A DNA stretch of 64,000 nucleotides from Salibacter halophilus (lineage in GTDB: Bacteria > Bacteroidota > Bacteroidia > Flavobacteriales_G > Salibacteraceae): assembly GCF_008806325.1 (NCBI RefSeq), contig NZ_WACR01000010.1, forward strand, positions 53,630 through 117,629. Direction: 5' to 3'. This document shows, piece after piece, positions 48,637 to 59,202 of the stretch (its first letter is position 1; each line of letters begins with the position of its first letter). A program made the position numbers and the translations under genes. Under the pieces are notes generated by a model, which saw only the letters and a program-made list of their open reading frames with translations, did not search any database and was not told the origin of the DNA.

Positions 48637-50737
48637 GCCTAAGAAACATAGCAAAATGATGCGCGTGTATCTCCTGTATTTTTTACTGGGGGTGTTTGCT
48701 TTTGCTATCGTTTTTAAAACTGTACAAATTATGTATGTGCAGGGCGATCAGTGGCGTGAAAAAGCAGAAAACCTCACGGTGAAGTACAGGACGATTGATG
48801 CTGTTCGTGGTAACATCTACGATTACAACTCAAGGTTACTCGCGACTTCAGTTCCTATTTATGAAGTGCGCTTTGATCCAAACGCTGATGCGCTAAGTGA
48901 TGAGTTGTTCAATAGCAAAGTTGATTCACTGGCCAGATCACTCTCGAATTTATTTAGAGACAAAACGCCTTTTCAGTACAAGCGAGAACTTGTAAACGCC
49001 CGGAACCAGGGAGAGCGATTCCACCTTATTAAGAGAAACGTCAAGTACAATGATCTCAAAGCGATGAGGGAGTTTCCTTTATTTAGAAGAGGTCGTTATA
49101 AAGGCGGTTTTATTTATGTGCAACAGAATAAGCGTCAAAAGCCATTTAGATTGTTAGCAGCTCGCACGATTGGCTACGATCGTGAAGGCTTAGAGTCTGT
49201 TGGTCTCGAAGGGGCTTATCACGATGTGCTTCACGGAAACAGCGGAAAACGGCTCATGAAGAAAATTGCCGGTGGTGTTTGGATGCCGGTCAATGATGAA
49301 AATGAAATTGAACCGGAAGACGGGGCTGATTTGTACAGTACAATTGATGTCAATATTCAGGATGTTGCGGAGTACGCACTCATGAAACAGCTCAAAAAGC
49401 ACGAGGCTGATCACGGCTGTGTAGTTCTGATGGAGGTGAATACCGGAGAGATCAGGGCTATCGCTAATCTTCAAAAAGGATCTGACAATCAGTACTACGA
49501 GAGTTACAATTTCGCGGTCGGATCCAGCACTGAGCCGGGATCTACCATCAAGCTTGCTTCCTACATGGCTGCAATGGAAGACGGTTTTATCGATCTCGAT
49601 CATAAAATTGAAACCGGCAATGGGAAACACCTCTTTTATGATACACCAATGTATGATTCGAAAGAGGGCGGTTATGGTGAGATTTCGGTGAAAAGAGCAT
49701 TTGCCGTTTCATCGAACATCGCGATCGCGAAGATCATTAATAAGTATTACAAGTCTAACCCGCAGGGTTTTGTCGATCGTCTAAAAGATTTCCGACTCGA
49801 TGAGCCAACCGGAATTGAAATTGCCGGTGAAGGTGTGCCTTATATTAAGGATGCAGATGATGAAACATGGAGTGGTATTACGCTGCCATGGATGAGTCAC
49901 GGTTATGAGCTACAGCTGACTCCTCTTCAAATTTTGACATTCTACAATGCCGTTGCAAATGATGGTAAAATGATGAAACCTTCTTTTGCCCATTCAATAC
50001 AAAAACACGGCAAAATTGTAAAAGACTTTGAGCCGGTAGTTTTGAAAGATCAAATTGCTTCAGAAGGTACGATCAAAAGAGCTCAGCAAATGCTTGAAGA
50101 AGTTGTACTGGATGGTACGGCAACAAACCTGAGAGGAGCTGATTACAGAATTGCAGGAAAAACCGGAACGGCTCAAATAGCAAGAGAGAAATTCGGTTAC
50201 GATGATGTGAGTTATCAGGCTTCGTTTTGCGGATACTTCCCGGCTGATAAGCCCAAATACTCCTGCATTGTGGTGGTAAATGCGCCATCGAAAAATGTTT
50301 ATTACGGAAACCTTGTAGCGGGGCCTATTTTCAAGGAAATTGCCGATAAAGTTTACTCGACAAGTATCGATATTCACGATGAGTTGCAGCCACTCCAGGT
50401 TGCTGAGCGACCTAAAATTCCTGTTTCCAAAAACGGTGATGTCGATAAGTTGAAGTCTGTATTCGACAGAGTTGATGTGAAATACCATTTGGATAACGAT
50501 AAAGCAGAGTGGGTTTTTACTCAAACTGAGAATGACTCAGTGAATATACACGAACGAAAAGTTACGCCAAATCTGGTCCCTAATGTTCGCGGTATGGCAG
50601 CTCAGGACGCTGTGTATTTACTCGAAAACATGGGGCTTCATGTTGAAGTGACTGGTCGTGGAGTAGTGAAGCAGCAATCACTCAGAGCCGGTACTCGCAT
50701 TCAAAAAGGCAAAAAAATAAAGTTGGAGTTGACGTGA
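48629..50737 (+). CDS. ftsI: Peptidoglycan transpeptidase FtsI (PBP3-type) with PASTA domain
   Basis: 702 aa. One membrane segment (about 12-32), dimerisation domain (about 50-220), transpeptidase domain with active-site Ser305 in GSTIK (SxxK), SSN (AVSSNIAIAKI) and KTG (AGKTGTAQIA), and a C-terminal PASTA domain (about 645-702, VPNVRGMAAQDAVYLLENMG). Cross-links septal peptidoglycan in the periplasm with FtsW. Overlaps ftsL by 8 nt; murE starts inside its stop. Confidence 0.95.
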   Translation: MSKPKKHSKMMRVYLLYFLLGVFAFAIVFKTVQIMYVQGDQWREKAENLTVKYRTIDAVRGNIYDYNSRLLATSVPIYEVRFDPNADALSDELFNSKVDSLARSLSNLFRDKTPFQYKRELVNARNQGERFHLIKRNVKYNDLKAMREFPLFRRGRYKGGFIYVQQNKRQKPFRLLAARTIGYDREGLESVGLEGAYHDVLHGNSGKRLMKKIAGGVWMPVNDENEIEPEDGADLYSTIDVNIQDVAEYALMKQLKKHEADHGCVVLMEVNTGEIRAIANLQKGSDNQYYESYNFAVGSSTEPGSTIKLASYMAAMEDGFIDLDHKIETGNGKHLFYDTPMYDSKEGGYGEISVKRAFAVSSNIAIAKIINKYYKSNPQGFVDRLKDFRLDEPTGIEIAGEGVPYIKDADDETWSGITLPWMSHGYELQLTPLQILTFYNAVANDGKMMKPSFAHSIQKHGKIVKDFEPVVLKDQIASEGTIKRAQQMLEEVVLDGTATNLRGADYRIAGKTGTAQIAREKFGYDDVSYQASFCGYFPADKPKYSCIVVVNAPSKNVYYGNLVAGPIFKEIADKVYSTSIDIHDELQPLQVAERPKIPVSKNGDVDKLKSVFDRVDVKYHLDNDKAEWVFTQTENDSVNIHERKVTPNLVPNVRGMAAQDAVYLLENMGLHVEVTGRGVVKQQSLRAGTRIQKGKKIKLELT

Positions 50738-52194
50738 AGTTATTGAAAGACATATTGTACAAAGCCCGAATAGAGGAAGTTGTTGGCTCGACAAACGTAG
50801 CGATAGAAAACATCGTTTTCGATTCTCGCGAAGCTGTTGAGTTTTCAGTTTTTGTAGCTGTGCGCGGTACACAGGTTGACGGTCACGACTTTATCGACAA
50901 AGCGATTGAGAATGGATCAATAGCAGTTGTATGTGAGCAATTACCGTCAGAACCGATTGAAAATATCACTTACGTTAGAGTGAAAGACAGTGCCGAGGCG
51001 CTGGCTTATATGGCTTCAAACTTCTACGATCATCCTTCAAAGAAACTCAAGCTTGTAGCGGTTACAGGTACGAACGGAAAAACATCAGTCGTAACACTGC
51101 TGCATCAATTATTTACCGATCTCGGGAAAAAGAGTGGTTTGCTATCTACGGTTGTCAACAAGATTGGAACGAAAGAGATTGAAGCATCGCTCACAACACC
51201 GGATACGGTTCAAATCAATCAACTTTTACAGCAGATGGTTGACGAAGGCTGTGAATATGCCTTTATGGAGGCGAGTTCGCACGCTATCGTTCAGCACCGC
51301 ACAACGGGTTTGGACTTTGACGTGGCTGTATTTACGAATATATCGCGCGATCATCTCGACTATCACGGGTCATTCAACAACTACATAGCTGCTAAAAAAA
51401 TGTTGTTTGATAATCTGCCTCAGCATGCTCATGCACTCATCAATAATGATGATCGCCACGCTGAGGTTATGGTTCAGAACACAAAAGCGAAAGTGGAAAC
51501 TTTTGCTCTCAAATCTCTGGCAAACTTCAAGGCCAAGATACTGGAGAATCAGTTGACAGGCTTACAACTCATCCTCGATGAGAAAGAACTATTTACGAAG
51601 CTGGTAGGAAGGTTTAATGCCTACAATCTCTTAGCAGTTTACGGAACCGGAATGGTACTGGGTGTTGATCAACTCGAACTGATGACAGCAATTTCATCAC
51701 TCAATCCGGTTGATGGAAGATTCCAGCATATCCAGTCGCCAAATGGTGTAACGGGAATTGTTGATTATGCTCATACTCCTGATGCACTCGAAAATGTACT
51801 CAGTACAATTCAGGGAATCAGAGGGGGAAATGAATCTGTGATTGTAGTTGTGGGCTGCGGTGGCGACCGAGATGCAGGTAAACGACCCGAGATGGCTCAA
51901 ATAGCCGCCAAGTATGGAGACAGGGTTTTGTTGACATCTGACAATCCCAGAACTGAAGATCCCGATGCAATTATCGAAGATATGAAAAAAGGCCTCGACC
52001 CGGTTGGCTTGAAAAAGGCTCTGACCATTACCAGCAGGGAAGAAGCGATTAAAACGGCTTGTGCTTTGTCACAACCGGGAGATATTATTCTCATAGCCGG
52101 AAAAGGCCATGAGACTTACCAGGAAGTGAATGGCGTGAGGCACCATTTTGATGACCTCGAAGTGTTGAACGAACAATTTAACGAACTCAAGTAA
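50734..52194 (+). CDS. murE: UDP-MurNAc-tripeptide synthetase MurE (meso-diaminopimelate adding)
   Basis: 486 aa from a GTG overlapping the ftsI stop. ATP loop [13 protein letters not shown] (about residue 110), [14 protein letters not shown] segment read as [28 protein letters not shown], and the DAP-binding DNPR in [17 protein letters not shown] indicates meso-diaminopimelate rather than lysine. Cytoplasmic. No murF follows; mraY starts in the stop codon (TAATG). Confidence 0.95.
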   Translation: MKLLKDILYKARIEEVVGSTNVAIENIVFDSREAVEFSVFVAVRGTQVDGHDFIDKAIENGSIAVVCEQLPSEPIENITYVRVKDSAEALAYMASNFYDHPSKKLKLVAVTGTNGKTSVVTLLHQLFTDLGKKSGLLSTVVNKIGTKEIEASLTTPDTVQINQLLQQMVDEGCEYAFMEASSHAIVQHRTTGLDFDVAVFTNISRDHLDYHGSFNNYIAAKKMLFDNLPQHAHALINNDDRHAEVMVQNTKAKVETFALKSLANFKAKILENQLTGLQLILDEKELFTKLVGRFNAYNLLAVYGTGMVLGVDQLELMTAISSLNPVDGRFQHIQSPNGVTGIVDYAHTPDALENVLSTIQGIRGGNESVIVVVGCGGDRDAGKRPEMAQIAAKYGDRVLLTSDNPRTEDPDAIIEDMKKGLDPVGLKKALTITSREEAIKTACALSQPGDIILIAGKGHETYQEVNGVRHHFDDLEVLNEQFNELK

Positions 52195-53435
52195 TGTTAT
52201 ACTATCTGTTCGAATATTTAAATCAGCTCGACTTGCCCGGTGCAGGTGTATTCCGGTACATCTCATTCAGAGCCGCAATGGCAGTCATTACTTCACTCAT
52301 CATTTCAATGGTGTTCGGGAAGAGCATTATTCGCTTACTCCAGCGCCAGCAAGTTGGTGAAACAGTTCGTGACCTGGGTCTGAAAGGTCAAATCGAAAAG
52401 CAGGGAACCCCAACAATGGGCGGACTCATGATTTTGGCTTCTATCATTATCCCAACATTGCTTTTTGCTCGATTAGATAATATTTACATCCTGTTGCTTT
52501 TGGTGTCAACCGTTTGGCTGGGAGCTATCGGTTTTATCGATGATTACATCAAAGTATTCAAGAAGAATAAAGAAGGCCTTCAGGGAAAATTCAAAATTGT
52601 TGGTCAGGTTGGAATTGGAATTATAGCAGGAGCTGTTCTCTACTTCCACGATGATGTGGTAATCAAAGAAAAAGTAGAGCAAGAGGTTGTGACCGAAGCT
52701 CAGCAAGGATCTGACCAAAGCAAAAGTGAAGAAAGCTTTACGTGGGAAGAACACCGTTCAACCAAAACGACAATTCCTTTTGTCAAAGACAATGAATTCG
52801 ATTACGGCTGGTTCCTGGCATGGCTTGGCAACAACTACAAAGATTACGTTTGGCTGCTCTACATTCCGGTTGTGATCATAGTCGTTACAGCAGTTTCAAA
52901 CGGAGCTAACATGACCGATGGAATTGACGGACTGGCTGCCGGAACGAGCGGTATTATTGGTCTTGGACTCGGGATTTTCGCTTTTGTATCGGGTAACTAC
53001 ATTTTTGCCGATTATCTCAACATTATGTACATCCCTGAATCTGGGGAGATGGTCATTTTCATAGGAGCTTTCATAGGAGCCTGTATTGGGTTTTTGTGGT
53101 ACAACTCGCATCCGGCTCAGGTTTTCATGGGCGATACTGGTTCGCTCGCGCTTGGGGGAATCATAGCTGTTGTGGCGCTCGCTATTCGCAAAGAACTGAT
53201 TTTACCAATGCTCTGCGGAGTGTTTTTAGTTGAGAATTTATCGGTAATGCTCCAGGTGAGCTATTTCAAATACACGAAAAAGAAATACGGTGAAGGAAGG
53301 CGGATTTTTAAAATGTCGCCCATTCATCACCATTACCAAAAGCTTGGTATGCACGAATCCAAGATTGTAACAAGGTTTTGGATTGTGGGCATCATACTGG
53401 CTGTTTTGAGTATTGTAACGCTCAAATTGAGATAG
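52194..53435 (+). CDS. mraY: Phospho-MurNAc-pentapeptide transferase MraY
   Basis: 413 aa, about 50 longer than E. coli MraY. Makes lipid I at the inner membrane. About ten membrane segments; [31 protein letters not shown] with the Asp pair, [24 protein letters not shown] and [12 protein letters not shown]. The extra length is mostly a charged loop at about 150-215 ([14 protein letters not shown] ... [12 protein letters not shown]) after the fourth to fifth membrane segments, known for Bacteroidota MraY. Ends one base before murD. Confidence 0.95.
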   Translation: MLYYLFEYLNQLDLPGAGVFRYISFRAAMAVITSLIISMVFGKSIIRLLQRQQVGETVRDLGLKGQIEKQGTPTMGGLMILASIIIPTLLFARLDNIYILLLLVSTVWLGAIGFIDDYIKVFKKNKEGLQGKFKIVGQVGIGIIAGAVLYFHDDVVIKEKVEQEVVTEAQQGSDQSKSEESFTWEEHRSTKTTIPFVKDNEFDYGWFLAWLGNNYKDYVWLLYIPVVIIVVTAVSNGANMTDGIDGLAAGTSGIIGLGLGIFAFVSGNYIFADYLNIMYIPESGEMVIFIGAFIGACIGFLWYNSHPAQVFMGDTGSLALGGIIAVVALAIRKELILPMLCGVFLVENLSVMLQVSYFKYTKKKYGEGRRIFKMSPIHHHYQKLGMHESKIVTRFWIVGIILAVLSIVTLKLR

Positions 53436-54770
53436 ATGAAGCGCATTGTAGTACTCGGAGGAGGAGAGAGCGGAGTTGGTGCTGCACTGTTGGCAAAAGA
53501 AAAAGGATTTGAGGTTTTTCTCAGCGATGCGGGAAATCTCAAGCAAGATAAGAAAGACGTTCTTTCACATGCTGATATTCCATTTGAAGAAGGTGGTCAC
53601 ACTGAGGATAGAGTATTGATCGCTGATGAAGTGGTGAAAAGTCCGGGAATTCCCGATACCGCTCCACTCATCCGCAAGCTCGATACTTTGAGGATTCCGG
53701 TGATTGACGAACTCGAGTTCGCAGCTCGCTTCACTAAAGGAAAGCTACTGGCAGTAACAGGAACAAACGGCAAAACGACAACGGTCAAGCTGTTTTACCA
53801 CATTCTGCAAAAGGCAAATTTGGATGTTGGTTTAGCAGGTAATGTCGGTCAGAGCCTGGCCCGCCAAATTCTCGAAGGAGATCGTGATTACTGGGTACTC
53901 GAAGTGAGTTCTTTTCAGCTCGATCGCATTTACGAAACACGGTTTCATGTAGCGATTTTACTGAACATCACACCCGATCACCTCGATCGCTACAATTATG
54001 AGTTTGACCGATATGTCGATTCAAAATTCAGAATCACAAAAAGTCAAACAGAAGAAGATCACTTCATCTACTCAGCCGATAGCAAAGCGGTAGTTGACGA
54101 GCTTCAAAATCGCGATCTGAAAGCAAAACAATACAGCTTCTCAGCAATGGGATATCAGGAAGGATTGAACGCCTGGTTAGAAAACGAAAAATTAATAATC
54201 AATATAAACGGGGAATTAGAAATGTCAATACAAGAATTAGCACTTCAGGGAAAGCATAACGCGAGCAACGGAATGGCTAGCGGAATTGCTTCAAGGATCT
54301 TAGAGATCCGCAAAGAAATCATTCGCGACAGCTTGAGTGATTTTCAAAATGTTGAACACCGTCTCGAACACGTGACAACAGTTTCAGGAGTTGAGTACAT
54401 CAACGACTCAAAAGCCACGAACATCAATTCAACGTGGTACGCTCTTGAATCTATGCAGTCACAAACTGTTTGGATTGTAGGCGGAGTTGATAAAGGAAAT
54501 GATTACTCAGAACTTCTCGACCTTGTGAAAGATCGTGTAAAAGCGATTATCGCACTCGGGAAAGACAACAGCCGAATACACGCAGCATTTGACAATGTTG
54601 TACCGGTTATTCACGATGTTACTGATATGCGTGAAGCAGTAGGTCTGGCTTATCGTGAGTCGCGAAAAGGCGAAGCTGTTTTGTTGTCTCCAGCGTGTGC
54701 CAGCTTTGATTTGTTCGAGAGTTATGAAGATCGCGGAAACCAATTTAAAGAATACGTGAGAGCACTTTAA
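53436..54770 (+). CDS. murD: UDP-MurNAc-L-Ala:D-Glu ligase MurD
   Basis: 444 aa. Rossmann start IVVLGGGESGVGAALLAK, ATP loop [14 protein letters not shown] (about residue 112), EVSSFQLDRI, LNITPDHLDRY, YINDSKATNINSTWYAL and LSPACASFDLFESYEDRG. Adds D-glutamate to UDP-MurNAc-L-Ala in the cytoplasm. ftsW starts inside its stop codon. Confidence 0.95.
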   Translation: MKRIVVLGGGESGVGAALLAKEKGFEVFLSDAGNLKQDKKDVLSHADIPFEEGGHTEDRVLIADEVVKSPGIPDTAPLIRKLDTLRIPVIDELEFAARFTKGKLLAVTGTNGKTTTVKLFYHILQKANLDVGLAGNVGQSLARQILEGDRDYWVLEVSSFQLDRIYETRFHVAILLNITPDHLDRYNYEFDRYVDSKFRITKSQTEEDHFIYSADSKAVVDELQNRDLKAKQYSFSAMGYQEGLNAWLENEKLIININGELEMSIQELALQGKHNASNGMASGIASRILEIRKEIIRDSLSDFQNVEHRLEHVTTVSGVEYINDSKATNINSTWYALESMQSQTVWIVGGVDKGNDYSELLDLVKDRVKAIIALGKDNSRIHAAFDNVVPVIHDVTDMREAVGLAYRESRKGEAVLLSPACASFDLFESYEDRGNQFKEYVRAL

Positions 54771-55981
54771 TGACGCGCTTATTCAAACATATTGGCGGAG
54801 ATCGGGTGATCTGGATGATCGTGGTGTTCATGGCGCTTGCATCAGTATTGCTGGTGTACAGTTCCATTGTAACACTCGCGTATAAATACCAGGACGGAAA
54901 CACATTTTATTACATCCTGAAACACGGGTTGTTTATTATTTCCGGCTTCCTGTTCATCTACCTGATTCACAAAGTGCACTACCGCTATTTATCGCGCTTT
55001 GCACAGCTTTTGTTTTGGATAAGTATTCCGTTATTGATTCTTACACTTCTTCTCGGTCAGAACCTCAATAATGCCAGTCGTTGGCTTGTTATTCCGGTGA
55101 TCAACCAGTCTTTTCAAACGTCAGATTTAGCGAAGCTGGCTCTGATCATGTTTACAGCGCGAACGCTTGCAGTAAAGAAAGACGACCTCAAAGATTTTAC
55201 GAAAGGTTTTCTTCCAATTATTTTACCGGCAATTGTGATTTGTGGATTGATATTACCCGCAAACTTCAGTACAGCAGCTGTTTTGTTTACATCTGTTTTG
55301 ATGCTGATGTTCATGGCAGGATCTAGACTCAGACACATGTCGTTGATTATTCCAGCCGGAGGGTTAGCCCTTTTACTCGTCTTTGCCGTTGCAAAGATTC
55401 AACCCGATCTATTTCCCCGTGCAGAAACATGGATCAACAGGGTTGAGCGATTTGCATCTGATAAGGAGGAAGATCCAAATGGGAATTATCAAATTGAACA
55501 AGCTAAAATAGCCATAGCAACGGGTGGATTTTTCGGGAAAGGTCCCGGAAACTCCACCCAACGTAACTTCTTGCCGCATCCTTATTCTGATTTCATTTAC
55601 GCAATCGTACTGGAGGAATACGGACTGCTGGGAGGCTTGTTTATCTTGATGTTCTACCTCATTTTGCTATACAGGGCGGTTAGAATTGTGCAGGCAGTAC
55701 CGCATTCTTTTGGCGCTTATCTGGTCCTCGGGCTCAGTTTCAGTCTCGTTTTCCAGGGACTTGTAAATATGGCGGTAAATGTGAATCTCTTGCCGGTAAC
55801 TGGTCAGCCGTTGCCACTCGTGTCGATGGGAGGAACGAGCTTGTGGTTTACCTGTATTTCGCTCGGAATCATTTTGAGCGTTAGCCGTGCTGTTGAAGTA
55901 GGCGCTACTGAAGAAAATTATAAAGAAGACGAATCCAAAAATGAACCTGTAAACAAACCCATTGCTGATGCCGCAAATTAA
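54770..55981 (+). CDS. ftsW: Septal peptidoglycan polymerase FtsW
   Basis: 403 aa, SEDS family with ten membrane segments. NNASRWLVIPVINQSFQTSDLAKLAL (SEDS signature region, here quoted in parts: NASRWL and QTSDLAKL), GNSTQRNFLPHPYSDFI (catalytic Asp region), and the late VTGQPLPLVSMGGTSL. Polymerises lipid II together with FtsI. Its C-terminal tail is hydrophilic and overlaps murG by 14 nt. Confidence 0.93.
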   Translation: MTRLFKHIGGDRVIWMIVVFMALASVLLVYSSIVTLAYKYQDGNTFYYILKHGLFIISGFLFIYLIHKVHYRYLSRFAQLLFWISIPLLILTLLLGQNLNNASRWLVIPVINQSFQTSDLAKLALIMFTARTLAVKKDDLKDFTKGFLPIILPAIVICGLILPANFSTAAVLFTSVLMLMFMAGSRLRHMSLIIPAGGLALLLVFAVAKIQPDLFPRAETWINRVERFASDKEEDPNGNYQIEQAKIAIATGGFFGKGPGNSTQRNFLPHPYSDFIYAIVLEEYGLLGGLFILMFYLILLYRAVRIVQAVPHSFGAYLVLGLSFSLVFQGLVNMAVNVNLLPVTGQPLPLVSMGGTSLWFTCISLGIILSVSRAVEVGATEENYKEDESKNEPVNKPIADAAN

Positions 55982-57071
55982 AGTGATCATAAGTGGTGGA
56001 GGTACGGGCGGACACATCTTCCCGGCTATTGCAATTGCTGATGCTGTCAGGAAAAAACGCCCTGATGCGCAGTTCCTTTTTGTAGGTGCAAAGGGCAAGA
56101 TGGAAATGGAAAAAGTTCCCGCTGCAGGTTATGAAATTGAAGGTCTTTGGATCAGTGGACTGCAGCGAAGTTTGACGCTAAAGAATTTAGCGTTTCCATT
56201 TAAGTTGATCAGCAGCAGCATAAAAGCAAAAAAACTGGTTAAAGAATTCAATCCAAATGTTGCGGTCGGAACCGGAGGTTATGCCAGCGGTCCAACTCTA
56301 AGAGCAGCTATGAAACGCGATGTTCCGGCATTGCTGCAGGAGCAAAATTCGCTTCCGGGAATCACAAATAGAATTCTCAGTAGAAAAGCGAGTAAAGTTT
56401 GTGTCGCTTACCCTGGAATGGAAAAATACTTTCCGCAAGACAAAATTGTGTTGTCTGGAAATCCGGTTCGGAGTAGTGTGATACAAATTGAAGGAAAAAA
56501 AGAAAGAGGGCTTGAGCACTTTGGATTAAAACCGGATAAAAAAACTTTGCTCGTTGTGGGCGGTAGCCTGGGGTCGAGATCAGTCAATAATGCTCTAATT
56601 GATGGGCTTGATGATATTGCAAAATCAGATTATCAATTGATTTGGCAAACAGGTAAATTGACACATGAACAAGTGAAAAGTGCCGTTGAAAAAAGCGGTG
56701 CACAAAACATAAAAGTGTGCGAATTTATCAGTGAAATGGATCTCGCTTATGCAGCGGCTGATTTGATAGTAAGTAGGGCCGGAGCAATAGCAGTGAGTGA
56801 AATATCACTGGTTCAAAAACCGGTTATTTTAGTTCCATTTCCTTATGCTGCGGAAGATCACCAGGCTAAAAATGCAATGGCATTAGTCAATAGAAATGCA
56901 GCATTGATGATTCGCGATAAAGATTTAGGTAAGGGATTGATTTCAACCATTTCAACTACAATAACAGACGATAATAAGCTCGAAAACTTAGCTCGAAATA
57001 TAGCGGGTCTTGCCGTGCATGACTCTGCAGATATCATTGCAAACGAAGTAATAAAACTGGCAGAAAAGTGA
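55968..57071 (+). CDS. murG: UDP-GlcNAc:lipid I GlcNAc transferase MurG
   Basis: 367 aa from ATG 55968 (a TTG 6 nt upstream is less likely). GT-B fold: N-terminal ISGGGTGGHIFPAIAIADA, second loop VGTGGYASGPTLRAA, LLQEQNSLPGITNRI, C-terminal VVGGSLGSRSVNNAL and SRAGAIAVSEISL, and PFPYAAEDHQAKNA. Converts lipid I to lipid II on the inner face of the membrane. murC starts in its stop codon region. Confidence 0.95.
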   Translation: MPQIKVIISGGGTGGHIFPAIAIADAVRKKRPDAQFLFVGAKGKMEMEKVPAAGYEIEGLWISGLQRSLTLKNLAFPFKLISSSIKAKKLVKEFNPNVAVGTGGYASGPTLRAAMKRDVPALLQEQNSLPGITNRILSRKASKVCVAYPGMEKYFPQDKIVLSGNPVRSSVIQIEGKKERGLEHFGLKPDKKTLLVVGGSLGSRSVNNALIDGLDDIAKSDYQLIWQTGKLTHEQVKSAVEKSGAQNIKVCEFISEMDLAYAAADLIVSRAGAIAVSEISLVQKPVILVPFPYAAEDHQAKNAMALVNRNAALMIRDKDLGKGLISTISTTITDDNKLENLARNIAGLAVHDSADIIANEVIKLAEK

Positions 57072-58411
57072 ATCTCGAAGAAGCGAAACATATCTATTTT
57101 TTGGGCATAGGCGGTATTGGTATGAGCGCACTTGCCAGGTATTTTCATGCCAGAGGAGTGAGGATAAGCGGCTACGATAGAGTGAAGTCGGCTCTGACCG
57201 AAAACCTCGAGAAGCAGGGAATGGAGATTCATTACAAGGATAATCCACATAAAATTCCTAAGGATGCTGATCTGATTATTTATACACCAGCAATTCCTTC
57301 AGATTTAGGCGAGTGGAAAGCCGCACTTTCATCTGGAGTGCTGATGTACAAACGTTCTCAGGTTCTGGGTGAAATTACTAAGCTGGAGCGCACAATTGGC
57401 GTGGCCGGAACGCATGGAAAAACCACGACATCAGCCATTTTAACGCATTTGATGCATTACGCTACGGGAAAAGTCAATGGCTTCGTTGGCGGAATCATGA
57501 ATAATTACAAAACGAATTTCATTCAGAGTAAAGATGCTAACTACACTGTCATAGAGGCTGATGAATACGATCGTTCATTCCTCCAGCTGCACCCTTATGC
57601 CGGGATAATTACAAGCGTAGATGCCGATCATCTCGATATTTACGAGAGTGAAAAAGGATTTATCGAAGGGTTTGAGAGTTTCGCGAAATTGATTTCCGGA
57701 TTTTTGGTGATTCACAATGATGCTGAGGAAAAACTGGAGCTCAAAGGAACTCACTATACTTATGGACTGGAGGAAGGAGCTGATATTATGGCTGTAAATA
57801 TCGGTCAGAACCAGGGCGTAACCTCGTTTGACCTCGACTTTAAAGGCACGCTTCATGAAGGGTTTAAGGTAACACTTCCCGGTCGGCACAATCTTGAAAA
57901 TATTGTAGCCGCTTTAGGTGTTTGTGTACAGCTCGGGTTGAATATTGACTTACTACGCCAGGGACTTCAAACTTTTGAAGGAGTTTACAGGCGATTTGAG
58001 TACAAGCTAAAAGACGATACAATATTCATCGATGACTATGCTCATCATCCCAATGAGATTAGCTCATTGATATCAGCAGTTAAAGAAGCACATCCAAATA
58101 AAAAGATAACAGCTGTTTTTCAGCCACATCTTTATTCTCGAACAAGAGATTATATGAAGGATTTTGGCAAGGCTTTATCGAGTTGTGAAACGGTTTATCT
58201 CTTGCCGATTTACCCAGCAAGGGAACGACCCATACCGGGAGTTGACAGCAATAAGCTGGCTAAAGAAATCAATGCTGATAAAGTAGAGGTTCTGACCAAA
58301 AAAGCAGTTGTAAAAAGAATTGGTGATGAAAAGCCAGAATTGTTAGTGACAATTGGTGCCGGAGATATCAGCAAACTTGTTGAACCTTTAAAAGAGGAGT
58401 TAACCCGATGA
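57068..58411 (+). CDS. murC: UDP-MurNAc:L-Ala ligase MurC
   Basis: 447 aa from a GTG overlapping the murG stop. Rossmann FLGIGGIGMSALARYF, ATP loop GVAGTHGKTTTSAIL (about residue 112), EADEYDRSFLQL, FIDDYAHHPNEISSL and FQPHLYSRTRDYM. Adds L-Ala to UDP-MurNAc, the first peptide step. ftsQ starts 4 nt before its stop. Confidence 0.95.
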   Translation: MNLEEAKHIYFLGIGGIGMSALARYFHARGVRISGYDRVKSALTENLEKQGMEIHYKDNPHKIPKDADLIIYTPAIPSDLGEWKAALSSGVLMYKRSQVLGEITKLERTIGVAGTHGKTTTSAILTHLMHYATGKVNGFVGGIMNNYKTNFIQSKDANYTVIEADEYDRSFLQLHPYAGIITSVDADHLDIYESEKGFIEGFESFAKLISGFLVIHNDAEEKLELKGTHYTYGLEEGADIMAVNIGQNQGVTSFDLDFKGTLHEGFKVTLPGRHNLENIVAALGVCVQLGLNIDLLRQGLQTFEGVYRRFEYKLKDDTIFIDDYAHHPNEISSLISAVKEAHPNKKITAVFQPHLYSRTRDYMKDFGKALSSCETVYLLPIYPARERPIPGVDSNKLAKEINADKVEVLTKKAVVKRIGDEKPELLVTIGAGDISKLVEPLKEELTR

Positions 58412-59199
58412 AGCGAGTATTGAACATAGCGGGCTGGGTACTCTCGGTTGTCGGGTTGATAGTCGTGCTCGGATTTACAGAGAGCGAATTGGCATCTAAA
58501 AAGTATTCAGATTTACGGGTAAATATCCACACTGATCAGGGGAACTTTTTTGTGAGTACCTCAGAAGTTGAGCAAGCCGTAAAAAATATGGGATATGCTA
58601 CCGGAGCTCAATCTGTGCGCAGTATTAACATAACATCGTTAGAAGAATTTTTTGATCGCTATCCGTCTGTAAAGAAATCTCAAGTATATTCCACGATCAA
58701 TGGGGAACTTATGGTTGAAATTGAACAGCGAAACCCTATAGTCCGCGTTTACAGTGGAAATGAGAGCTTTTATATAGATGATGAAGGTGCTTTAATGCCA
58801 CTTTCTGGTAATTATACAGCTCATGTTCCGGTGGCAAACGGGAATATTCGTGTTCCATTTAACCTCAGTTATCAGCAAAATTACGCTGACACCTCAGGGA
58901 AGAAACTGAACAGCGAAAAGTTGAAATTGCACGAATTGTATCGTTTGGTTTCAACGATTAGAGAAGATGAATTGTGGAACGCACAATTCAATCAGGTTTA
59001 TGTGAATGAAAATAATGATTACGAGTTGATACCGCGAGTGGGCGACCACAGAATAATTCTCGGAGATGCTCAGGATCTGAAAGAAAAACTGAATAAACTG
59101 AAGATATTCTACTACGATGGTTTGAATAAAACCGGTTGGAACGAATATGAAGTAATTAATTTAAAATACCACAACCAGGTAGTTTGTACAAAAAATTAG
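58408..59199 (+). CDS. ftsQ: Cell-division protein FtsQ/DivIB
   Basis: 263 aa. Short cytoplasmic tail, membrane segment at about 5-23 (LNIAGWVLSVVGLIVVLGF), a POTRA-like domain (about 35-105, VNIHTDQGNFFVSTSEVEQAV ... VKKSQVYSTINGELMVEIEQRNPIVRV, quoted in parts: FFVSTSEVEQAV, MVEIEQRNPIVRV), then the beta domain. Links cytoplasmic and periplasmic divisome parts. Identified by topology and place in the cluster. Confidence 0.9.
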   Translation: MKRVLNIAGWVLSVVGLIVVLGFTESELASKKYSDLRVNIHTDQGNFFVSTSEVEQAVKNMGYATGAQSVRSINITSLEEFFDRYPSVKKSQVYSTINGELMVEIEQRNPIVRVYSGNESFYIDDEGALMPLSGNYTAHVPVANGNIRVPFNLSYQQNYADTSGKKLNSEKLKLHELYRLVSTIREDELWNAQFNQVYVNENNDYELIPRVGDHRIILGDAQDLKEKLNKLKIFYYDGLNKTGWNEYEVINLKYHNQVVCTKN

Positions 59200-59202
59200 C
59201 TT

